35,455 nt of DNA, from contig NZ_NGFP01000071.1 in the NCBI RefSeq assembly GCF_002149035.1, forward strand, positions 1 to 35,455, in the 5' to 3' direction. A program made the translations under genes and the position numbers. Below, one piece after another: positions 7,778 through 15,300 of this stretch; positions within the stretch are counted from its first letter, which is position 1; each line of letters opens with the position of its first letter. This DNA is from Streptosporangium minutum (GTDB taxonomy: Bacteria; Actinomycetota; Actinomycetes; Streptosporangiales; Streptosporangiaceae). The notes beneath the pieces were generated by a model. It searched no databases and was not told the DNA's origin. It worked only from the letters and a program-made list of their open reading frames with translations.

Positions 7778-8322
7778 AGCGACCTCCCCGTCGGAACCAT
7801 CCGGCTCCCTGGTGCGGACCGGACATCGGCTCCGTCGAGCGCGCGCGAAAAGCGTCTGCGGGCGCGATACAACCTGATGCGTACGGCGTTGCGTGACAGA
7901 CCCAGCGTCGTGGCGATCTCCTCGCGTCCCAGGCCCTCCCAGGCGACCAGCGAAAGAAGCTCGCGGTCGTCGTCGGACAGGCTCCGGAACACCGCGGCGA
8001 TCACGCTCAGCCCAACGCCGCTGTCAGGGGAATCCCCGTAAAGATCGACCATCTCCGCGTCAAGCTCCACGCTGCGCAGCCGATGCCGGACCGCGCTCCG
8101 GCGGTGGTCGGCCAGCACCCTGCGCGCCACGCCGTACAGCCAGAGCCTGGCCTCCTGCCCCGGTGGCAGCTCGCCCACCCGGCGCCAGGCGACGGTGAAG
8201 GTCTCCGCCACGACATCGGCCGCATCCTGCGGAGAGTCACAGCGGCGTGCGGCGTAGGCCGCGATCTGGTCGTACGTCTCCCTGTAGACGGCCTCGAACC
8301 TGGCCGCCCCGTCGTCATCCAC
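7774..8322 (-). CDS. ECF RNA polymerase sigma factor
   Basis: The start is placed at GTG 8322 (VDDDGAARFEAVYRETYDQI), 6 bases after GGGAG; a longer in-frame start at 8400 has no ribosome site and adds an atypical cysteine-containing leader. The 182-residue product shows sigma region 2 (FEAVYRETYDQIAAYAARRC, then ADVVAETFTVAWRRV and LYGVARRVLADHRR). A linker leads to region 4 (SLSDDDRELLSLVAWEGLGREEIATTLGLS, then RIRLYRARRRF) with the helix-turn-helix that reads the -35 element. There is no C-terminal extension. It is co-transcribed with the membrane partner, so the two probably form a signal-responsive sigma/anti-sigma switch. The regulon cannot be deduced here. Confidence 0.88.
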   Translation of the reverse strand: MDDDGAARFEAVYRETYDQIAAYAARRCDSPQDAADVVAETFTVAWRRVGELPPGQEARLWLYGVARRVLADHRRSAVRHRLRSVELDAEMVDLYGDSPDSGVGLSVIAAVFRSLSDDDRELLSLVAWEGLGREEIATTLGLSRNAVRIRLYRARRRFSRALDGADVRSAPGSRMVPTGRSL

Positions 8323-8596
8323 GGGCGACTCCCATGGGTTGCTCTCCTTCGTCAGTACGGAACGCGGACATTCCCTACATGGCGAAAGAGGCCCCACCAT
8401 TTCGCGTTAATCCAAGAAATCTTCCGCGCTTCCGCGCTTCCGGGCTGCCGGGCTTTCCGGGCTGCAGCGTCAGTCCCGCGCTGCGGGCGATCGGGTGTCC
8501 TCCGGCGCTGTCGGCCACGCCGCGCTCCGGCCTGCTCAGGGAACCGCCGTACCGTCGATCGTCGTGAACTCGCCGCGCCCCTTGCCGGAGGCGTGA

Positions 8597-9151
8597 TCAG
8601 GCGTTCATCCCCTTACGGAGCAACTCCCACACCCGTGCGGCGGCCACCCGCCGGGCGGGCGCCGACCTTTTGGCCAGGACCCCGGCGAGCATGCCGACGG
8701 CCAGGACCAGGTCCTCGGTGGTGAGGTCCCGGCGGACGCGTCCGGTGCGCTGAGCCTCGGAGAGCAGGCCCGCCAGCAGGCCAGCCACGCGATCGCGTAT
8801 CGCGATGATACGGGCGTCGGCCGGGGGCACGCTCACCATGTCGATGAACGCGGTCGAGGCGATGGCCTGCTCGGTGATCAGGGCCAGTACGTCGTCGAGC
8901 GTGGCGCCGGGTTCGGCGGCCAGGGCCTCCAGGTCGGCGACGCCGTTCTCGAACACGGCCAGGGCGAGGCTGATGCGGTCGGGGAAGTGCCGGTAGAGGC
9001 TGCCCTGGCCGACCCCGGCCGCGCGGGCGACCGTGCTGAGCGGCGCGTCGTACCCGGCGGTGGCGAACACCTCACGGGCCGCCGTGATCAGCGCCGCCCG
9101 GTTCGCCACCGCGGCACTGGGTCCTCTGTTCGTCCGGCGCACATCAGGCAT
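8597..9151 (-). CDS. TetR-family repressor of the SDR-P450 operon
   Basis: The 184-residue protein (start MPDVRRTNRGPSAAVANRAA; a GTG three codons earlier is possible) has a typical TetR N-terminal DNA-binding domain: ALITAAREVFATAGYDAPLS, then TVARAAGVGQGSLYRHFPDR. The C-terminal ligand domain resembles the TetR_C_33/SbtR-like group (ALITEQAIASTAFIDMVS, ...LLAGLLSEAQRTGRVRRDLT). It is divergent from the SDR-P450 operon, and two similar dyads lie in the shared intergenic region, one directly before its own start and one before the operon. It therefore most likely represses both directions. The ligand is unknown, perhaps the P450 substrate. Confidence 0.88.
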   Translation of the reverse strand: MPDVRRTNRGPSAAVANRAALITAAREVFATAGYDAPLSTVARAAGVGQGSLYRHFPDRISLALAVFENGVADLEALAAEPGATLDDVLALITEQAIASTAFIDMVSVPPADARIIAIRDRVAGLLAGLLSEAQRTGRVRRDLTTEDLVLAVGMLAGVLAKRSAPARRVAAARVWELLRKGMNA

Positions 9152-9167
9152 GGCGACCACGATAGCA

Positions 9168-9187
9168 ACCGGACAATATAGTCCGAT
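9168..9187. promoter_or_regulatory. Probable TetR operator 1
   Basis: ACCGGACAATATAGTCCGAT is an imperfect dyad (arms CGGAC/GTCCG) that matches 16 of 20 positions of the second site at 9248-9267. It lies 17 bases upstream of the tetR ATG, where binding would autoregulate the gene. Confidence 0.65.
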
Positions 9188-9247
9188 TCATCAGCATTGG
9201 GCCACGCATAGACTCGACATAAATCAGACAGGGTAGGTACGGTGAAC

Positions 9248-9267
9248 ACCGGACAAGCTTGTCCGGT
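9248..9267. promoter_or_regulatory. Probable TetR operator 2 (perfect palindrome)
   Basis: ACCGGACAAGCTTGTCCGGT is a perfect 20-bp palindrome between tetR and the SDR gene. Together with the related site at 9168 it defines a consensus ACCGGACAA-N2-TWGTCCGRT. The size and symmetry fit a TetR dimer site controlling the SDR-P450 operon. Confidence 0.75.
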
Positions 9268-9402
9268 AGCCGGAAAGCGGCCCGTCTCGGGCAGGGGTCG
9301 CCTCCCCACGCCTTCCGGCCTCACCACCGTGTCCGCCGCCGTGCCCGACCATGTGGCCGTCCCCGCCGCACGGCGCCCACCCTGATCGAAAGGACCACCT
9401 TC

Positions 9403-10152
9403 TTGGGCCCCTTTGACGACAAGATCGGCCTGGTCACCGGTGCGGGTTCCGGGATCGGCAGGGCGATGGCCGTCGCCCTCGCCCATGCCGGCGCCCGGGT
9501 CGTGGTCTGCGACATCGTCCGGGACAGCGCCGAGCGCACCGCCGCCGAGATCGGCGACGCGGCCACCGCCGTCACCGCCGACATCGGCGACGGAGCCTCG
9601 GTGTCCGCGCTCGTCGAGACCGCGATCAGCACCTACGGCCGCATCGACGTGCTGTGCAACAACGCCGGGATCATGGACACCATGGCCCTTCCCGCCGACA
9701 TCACCGTCGAGACATGGGAGCGGGTGCTCCGGGTCAACCTGACCGGCACGTTCCTGGTCACCCACGCGGTGCTGCCGCACATGCTGCGCCAGGGCGGCGG
9801 CGCGATCGTCAACACCGCCTCCGAGGCCGGCATCCGCGGCGGCGCGGCCGGGGCCGCCTACACCGCCTCCAAGCACGGCGTCGTGGGCCTGACCCGCAGC
9901 GTGGCCTGGGCGTACGCCAAGGAAGGCATCCGCTGCAACGCCATCCTGCCCGGTCCCACCATGACCGGCATCGCCACGAACGCGTCCTTCGATCCGGCCG
10001 GCGCCGCCCGGCTCACTCCCGTGCTCGCCCTGGGCGAGCACATCGCCCAGCCGGAACAGATGGCCGACGCCGCCCTCTTCCTCGCCTCCGACGCCGCCTC
10101 GTTCGTCAACGGCGCCATCGTGCCGGTGGACGGCGGCTGGTCAGCGGCCTGA
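9403..10152 (+). CDS. SDR-family NAD(P)-dependent oxidoreductase
   Basis: The start is placed at TTG 9403 (GPFDDKIGLVTGAGSGIGRA), with GAAAGGA 8 bases upstream. This gives 249 residues, the usual classical SDR length; the frame upstream lacks coding sense and overlaps the operator. Motifs present: TGAGSGIG cofactor loop (12-19), NNAG (86-89), Asn112, Ser140, and YTASK with Tyr153 and Lys157, followed by PG in LPGPTMTGIAT. Asp at the end of strand 2 (VVVCDIVRD) favours NAD(H). The C-terminal FVNGAIVPVDGGWSA is typical of the fabG-like/alcohol dehydrogenase group. It is the first gene of a two-gene operon with the P450 and likely oxidises or reduces the P450 product or substrate. Confidence 0.9.
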   Translation: MGPFDDKIGLVTGAGSGIGRAMAVALAHAGARVVVCDIVRDSAERTAAEIGDAATAVTADIGDGASVSALVETAISTYGRIDVLCNNAGIMDTMALPADITVETWERVLRVNLTGTFLVTHAVLPHMLRQGGGAIVNTASEAGIRGGAAGAAYTASKHGVVGLTRSVAWAYAKEGIRCNAILPGPTMTGIATNASFDPAGAARLTPVLALGEHIAQPEQMADAALFLASDAASFVNGAIVPVDGGWSAA

Positions 10153-10248
10153 GAAGCCATAACGGCTCAACGGTCGGCGGCCCCAAGCAGGTTCACACCG
10201 GCAAGCCGGTCAACCGTGATCGGCGTATTCCGCAACTCAGGAGGACAT

Positions 10249-11457
10249 GTGAGCGACACCGGTCAGCAGGCACCGCACTACCCCTTCCCCGCCCCCAGCG
10301 CCTTGGAGCCGCCCCAGGAGTGGGCGCGACTGCGCGAGGGCTGCCCCGTGGCGCCGATCCGGCTGGCCAGCGGGGATGAGGCGTTGCTGCTCACCCGCTA
10401 CGCCGACGTGAAACAGCTGCTGTCGGACCCCCGCTTCACCCACCATCTCGTCGCCGACGACGCCGCCAACATCACCGCGAACGAATCCGGCGGCGTGTTC
10501 GGCAGCGGCGGCACCAATGTCCGGGGCGACGCCCACCGGGAGTGGCGCAAGCTGATCGGCAAGGCATTCACCGCCAAGCGCGTCTCGGCCATGCAGCCCA
10601 GGATCGAGGCGATGGCCGAGCACCTGGTCGACGAGATGATCAAGCAGGGTCCGAGCGCGGACCTGGCCGCCGGCCTCGGCTTCCCGCTGCCGGTATGGGT
10701 GATCTGCGACCTGCTCGGCGTGCCGGACGCCGACCGCGACAAGTTCGCCTACTGGTCCGACACCCTGCTCAGCCTGACCAAATTCGCCCAGGACGAGATC
10801 GACGCCGCCCAGGCCGACTTCGCCGGCTACATGCGCACCCACGTCACGGCCAAGCGCGCCGAACCGGGCGATGACCTGATCAGCGAGCTGATCTCGCTCG
10901 TCGGCGCGCTCGACGGCCAGGTCACCGAAGAGGTCACGCTGATGACGGCCAAGGGCCTGCTGGTCGCCGGGCACGAGACCACCGCGAACATGATCGGCAA
11001 GATGGTGGCGATGCTGCTGGCCGACCGCACCCGGTGGGAGCAACTGCTCGCCGACCCCGCGCTGATCCGCCCGGCGGTGGAGGAGTGCCTGCGCCACGAC
11101 GCCAACTTCGGCTTCGGCATCCCCCGCTACATCAGCGAAGAGGTGAAGATCGCCGACACCACGCTCCCGGCGGGCACGACGGTGGTGTGCAGCCTGTCGT
11201 CCGCCAACCGCGACGAGCGCGCGTTCGACCACGCCGCCGACATGGACCTGACCCGCTCCCCCAACCCGCACCTGATCTTCGGCGCCGGGCCGTACTCCTG
11301 CCTGGGCCAGTCGCTGGCCCGCACCGAACTGCAGACGGTGCTCAAGGTGCTGCTCGACCGGCTGCCCACGCTGGCACTCGCCGTACCCGCCGACGCCCTC
11401 GAACGCCGCGAGGGGCTCGTCGTCGGCGGCCTGCAGCAGGTCCCGGTGACGTGGTGA
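10249..11457 (+). CDS. Cytochrome P450 (bacterial class I)
   Basis: The GTG at 10249 follows a near-perfect AGGAGG at 4 bases spacing, giving 402 residues, normal for soluble bacterial P450s. The I-helix oxygen-activation motif AGHETT is at residues 240-245, and the K-helix ExxR is EECLR. The heme-ligand loop is FGAGPYSCLGQSLAR with Cys351. The loop differs from the usual FGxGxHxCLGxxLAR by Tyr where His is common. The B-C region contains VFGSGGTNVRGDAHREWRKL, with the C-helix His/Arg for the heme propionates. Such enzymes need a ferredoxin and reductase. The ferredoxin remnant directly downstream has lost its cysteines, so electrons must come from elsewhere. It is co-regulated with the SDR by the divergent TetR. 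Confidence 0.95.
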   Translation: MSDTGQQAPHYPFPAPSALEPPQEWARLREGCPVAPIRLASGDEALLLTRYADVKQLLSDPRFTHHLVADDAANITANESGGVFGSGGTNVRGDAHREWRKLIGKAFTAKRVSAMQPRIEAMAEHLVDEMIKQGPSADLAAGLGFPLPVWVICDLLGVPDADRDKFAYWSDTLLSLTKFAQDEIDAAQADFAGYMRTHVTAKRAEPGDDLISELISLVGALDGQVTEEVTLMTAKGLLVAGHETTANMIGKMVAMLLADRTRWEQLLADPALIRPAVEECLRHDANFGFGIPRYISEEVKIADTTLPAGTTVVCSLSSANRDERAFDHAADMDLTRSPNPHLIFGAGPYSCLGQSLARTELQTVLKVLLDRLPTLALAVPADALERREGLVVGGLQQVPVTW

Positions 11458-11480
11458 CGCGCCCACCCGGGAGAGGAAGA

Positions 11481-11617
11481 ACGCGGATATCGCCGTTGAC
11501 GCCGACAAGCGCCGCGGGGCCGGGCAGAACCGGGCCGACGCCGTCGGGCAGGCCCGGGTCCCGGCCGCCGACGTCCTCGGCGAGGACCGGGCCTACGTTC
11601 CGGTGCCCCTGTGCTGA
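11481..11617 (+). pseudogene. Decayed P450-associated 3Fe-4S ferredoxin
   Basis: Immediately after the P450, following a GGGAGAGGAAGA ribosome-like site, the DNA reads ACG CGG ATA TCG and then, two bases out of frame, GTT GAC GCC GAC AAG CGC CGC GGG GCC GGG CAG AAC. Conceptually this is (M)RIS-VDADK(R)RGAGQ(N), matching the start of SuaB/FdxH-type ferredoxins MR(I/V)xVDxDKCxGxGQC. The start ATG has become ACG, a 2-base insertion follows, and both cysteine codons are changed to Arg and Asn. The remainder has no clear homology and ends at TGA 11617. Class I P450 genes in actinomycetes are often followed by exactly such a 60-70 residue ferredoxin, which supports the assignment. Confidence 0.5.
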
Positions 11618-11907
11618 GCGGGCGCCTCGGCCGGTGCGGCCGGGGCCTCCTCCTGGCCGAAGGTGATCACGATGTACCTGCCGTTGGCGTAGCTGACCAC
11701 TGGCCGTTGGAGCGTCTCGCCCACCCTGCGGGCGACCGCCTGGAACAGATCCACCATCTCCGGCGTGTCGGCGCTCACCCTGAACCGCCCGTTGGCGACG
11801 AGCTGCTGAGCGACGAGGGAGGCGAAGCTCGCCTCGCTCCGGACCCTCTCCTCCGCGCTGAGAGGGGTGCGCCGGGGCGCGGGCTGCGTGCCGAGAGGGT
11901 GGGCCAT
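11593..11907 (-). CDS. Small conserved actinobacterial protein, 104 residues
   Basis: The ATG at 11907 has AAGGAG 7 bases upstream, and the product starts MAHPLGTQPAPRRTPLSAEE. The core contains ERVRSEASFASLVAQQLVAN, then GRFRVSADTPEMVDLFQAVA and RRVGETLQRPVVSYANGRYIVITFG, which alternate helix and strand. The C-terminal tail (QEEAPAAPAEAPAQHRGTGT) is Ala/Pro-rich and disordered. There is no signal peptide or membrane segment. I believe similar small proteins are widespread in Streptosporangiales, but I know of no function. It converges with, and slightly overlaps, the ferredoxin relic. Confidence 0.65.
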   Translation of the reverse strand: MAHPLGTQPAPRRTPLSAEERVRSEASFASLVAQQLVANGRFRVSADTPEMVDLFQAVARRVGETLQRPVVSYANGRYIVITFGQEEAPAAPAEAPAQHRGTGT

Positions 11908-12268
11908 CGCCGATCTCCTTATGATCACAGGCCTCCCAGCATGCCATCCGTGCCTCCCGCGCTGGAACCAGGGCCGAGCATCCGGTGATGACCACGTGGG
12001 AGTCGCCGGCTGGGACGGGCTGGAAACCGCGGCCCATGATGCCGCCAGGAGGTCGGACCATCACGCCGGCGGCGTGGATCGTCTGCGGGATGGCGGCGTG
12101 CGAGGCCAGGGCGACGGTGGCGGCGCGCTCGGGGGTGACGGACAGCCCGGCGGCGCCGATGGCGGCCTCCACGCCACACCTCCACTCGTTCCGTGCGGCC
12201 GGTCGGGGCGCCCGTCCAGGATCAATGGTTCAGGCAGAGACACCAGGCCGGTCGCGGCTGAATCCCGG
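11908..12268 (-). other. Intergenic region with an unrecognised coding-like stretch
   Basis: From about 12230 to 11930 one minus-strand frame has strong third-position G/C, reads ...VEAAIGAAGLSVTPERAATV, and contains VALASHAAIPQTIHAAGVMV. It then runs into the next gene in another frame without its own stop. It may be the remnant of a gene, but the family was not recognised and no ribosome site is apparent. Confidence 0.25.
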
Positions 12269-12299
12269 GCCGGTGGCCGTCAGGGTGACGGCCACCGGC
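12269..12299 (-). terminator. Strong hairpin terminator of the multidomain sugar enzyme gene
   Basis: GCCGGTGGCCGTCA (12269-12282) and TGACGGCCACCGGC (12286-12299) form a perfect 14-bp stem with a 3-base loop. It lies 20 bases downstream of the minus-strand stop at 12320. Confidence 0.8.
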
Positions 12300-12319
12300 G
12301 CGGTGTGCCAGGCGGTCGC

Positions 12320-15300
12320 CTACTCGGCGGGATCCGCGGCGGCCTCGGTCACCGGAGCCTTGCCGTCCTTGGATCCGCGGACCAGGGTGAAGTCGTCCAC
12401 GTCGAAGTTCGCCCCGGTGAACACCAGATACAGCCGGGCGGTGCCGGAGGGGACGTTCGCGAGCACGGTGGAGACGTCGGCATAGGACTCCCAGCCTCCG
12501 GTGTTCGGCACGGTGACGCTGCCGAGCGTCGGACCGGTCGGGGAGCCGGCGCGGACCTCGAAGCCGCCGGTCGGGTTCGGCGAGGCGACCCGGACCGTGA
12601 AGGCGGTGACGCCGGTCAGGTCCACGCCGTCGTAGGCCGCCCAGTCGCCGGGGTTGACGTAGCCGAGCACGGTGCCGCCGTGCGCGGGCCCATGCGGGTA
12701 GGTGTCCACCCCGTTGGCCTGGGACCAGCTCTCCGCCTGGATGACGGTGTCGCCGGCGGGCGGGCCGAGCTCCTTGATCCGGATGTTGCGGAACGACACC
12801 TCGTCGCCGTCGCCATGGTTCTGGAGCCCGATGTGCCCGTTCTTCAGCGAGCGGGCGGGGTCGGTGCCGGTGAAGTCGTTGATCCTCGCGCCGTTGAGGA
12901 AGATCTGCAGGCGTTCGCCCTCGACCCGCAGCTCGTAGGTGTTCCACTGGCCGGGCGGGTTGAGCGCCGCGTCCCGGGCGGCGAGGTCGGCGGACTTGAA
13001 GCCGTAGACCGAGCCGGTGGTCTTCTCCGGGGCGTCGGTGGCGTCGATCTGGATCTCGTAACCCTTGTCCACCGCCGACCACGGGTCGGTCGACGACGGG
13101 AAGCCGAGGAAGACGCCGGAGTTGTCGTCGCCGGCCGCCTTCCAGTCGAGCTTGAGCGAGTAGGAGGTGGTGTACTCCTTCGCCTTGTACCACAACAGGC
13201 CCATGCCGCCCTGGGAGGTCAGCGTGCCGCCGGCGTTGGCGAAGCCACCGGGCCCGGCCTGCTCCCACCCGGCGGTCGAGCCGTTGTAGAGGGCCGTGTA
13301 ACCGCTCTCGGGGCGGCAGTCGGCCTGCGCCTTGCCCATGGCGTAGTCGATGCCGCCGAGCAGGTGCTCGCGGAACGCCGGCTCGGCGAAGGAGGCCGCG
13401 GTGTGCCCGCCGCCGGTGTAGAAGGACCGCCCGCCGTCGTACGGCTTGCACCAGGCGATCGGGTGGTCGGCGCCCATCTTGCCGCCGGAGTAGGTCGACT
13501 CGTCCAGGGTCGCCAGCACGTGGGCACTGGTCCTGGCGTTGGTCTTGTAGTCGTACCACTCGTCGGTCCGCTCCCAGGTGGCGCCCAGGTGCGCGGTCGC
13601 CGGGTGCGCCCGGTCCTCGACCTTGACCGTCGCCTTCTGCACCGCCGGATGGGAGGCGAACCAGGCGCCGACGAGGTTTCCGTACCACGGCCAGTCGTAC
13701 TCGGTGTCGGCGGCGGCGTGGATGCCGACGTAACCGCCGCCCGCCTTGATGTAGCCCTCGAACGCGCTCTGCTGAGCGGCGTCCAGCACGTCGCCCGTGG
13801 TGTTGAGGAAGACGACCGCCTTGTAGGCGGCCAGGTTGGCCGCGGTGAAGGCACCCGGGTCCTCGGTGGCGGTCGCGGTGAAACCGAGGTCCTTGACGGC
13901 CTGGACGCCGGCGGCGATGGAGTCGTGCCGGAAGCCCGCCGTACGGGAGAAGACCAGGACGTCGCCGCCGCTCCCGCTCGCGGGGCCGGTCGGCATGGTG
14001 AACTTCTGGGCCGCGCTTCCGTTGCAGGTCCTGATGACCAGCTGGGCCGCGTCCGAGGCGTCGAGGCACTTGCCGAGCGCCTTCAGCGCACCGCCCTCGG
14101 CGGTCCACTTCTGCGCATTGGTGCCGTTGCAGGAGTAAATCTGCACCCGGGTGCCGTCGGCGCTGTTGGCTCCGGCGACGTCTAGGCACTTGCCGAGCGC
14201 CTTGACGGCCTGGCCCTCCACGAGCCAGGTCTGCGCGTTGGTGCCGTTGCAGGAGTAGAGCTGCACCTTGGTGCCGTCGGCGCTGTTGGCGCCGGCGACG
14301 TCCACGCACCTGCCGTCGGCGGCGTGGATCGGGCCGCTGCCGGCGCCCTCCTTGGCGAGGGTGAAGTCGTCGAGGTCGAACAGCGCGCCGGAGCCGCCGG
14401 TGAAGACCAGGTAGAGCGTGGTGGTCGCCGCCGTTGCGCCGTTCAGCGGGGCCTGGACGTCGACGAAGGTCTCCCAGCCGCCCGTCACCGGGACGGCGGC
14501 CTTGCCGAGCAGGGTGCCGGTGGGCGAGCCGGCCCGCACCTCGATGGCGCCGCCGACGCCGCCCGACGAGACCCGCGCCTTGATCGTCCCGGTGTCGTCG
14601 AGCCGGTAGGGCTTGAAGGCGATCCAGTCACCGTTGTGCACGTCGCCGACGGTCTTGCCGCCGTGCGCGGCCGCCTTGGAGATCTGCGCGATGCCGGACA
14701 TCGCGGTGTAGTGCTCGGCCTGGCGGTGGCGCGGCTGCAGGATGTGCTGGGTGTGGGTGGTCAGCCCGCCCTTGTCGGTGTACTCGGCGTCGAAGACGGC
14801 GAAGATGTTGGCCGCGTCGTCGTGCTCGCCGTCGGCCGGGATCGTCAGCTCGCCCGAGCAGCCGTTCTTCGAGGTGATCTGGTGGCCGTGGCTGTCGTGG
14901 CCGAGCACGTAGGTCATCTTGACCTTGGCGCAGTCGATGCCGGTGTCCTCGGGATCGGTCACCCTGATCGTGAAGGGCACGGTGTCGCCCCAGGTGAACA
15001 GCCTCCCGGGGGCGGGCGACTCGATGGCCACGGCCGGGGCGGTGTTGCCGGCCGTGATGACCACGCTGGCCGTGCCGGAGTTGCCCTGGGGATCGCGCAC
15101 GGTGAGCGTGGCGGAGAACTCGCCCTCGGTGGTGTAGGTCTTGGTCGGGTCCGGCTCGGTGGAGGTGGTGCCGTCGCCGAAGTCCCAGGCGTAGGTGATC
15201 GTGCCGCCCTCGGGGTCGGCGGAGCCGGCGCTGGAGAACTTCACGGTGAGCGGGGTCTTCCCGGAGGTCTTGTCGGCCTTGGCGACGGCGACCGGCGAGC

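Noticed and set aside
8350-8400. GGAA...TTCC dyad upstream of the ECF sigma gene as a sigma-specific autoregulatory promoter
   Set aside because: The spacing and the second box do not fit a typical ECF -35/-10 pair (GGAAC and CGTC); it is too weak to annotate.
8412-8480. Short CCGCGCTT / CCGGGCT microrepeats downstream of tetR
   Set aside because: Imperfect, very short and GC-biased; they do not reach the level of a defined repeat family or a CRISPR array.
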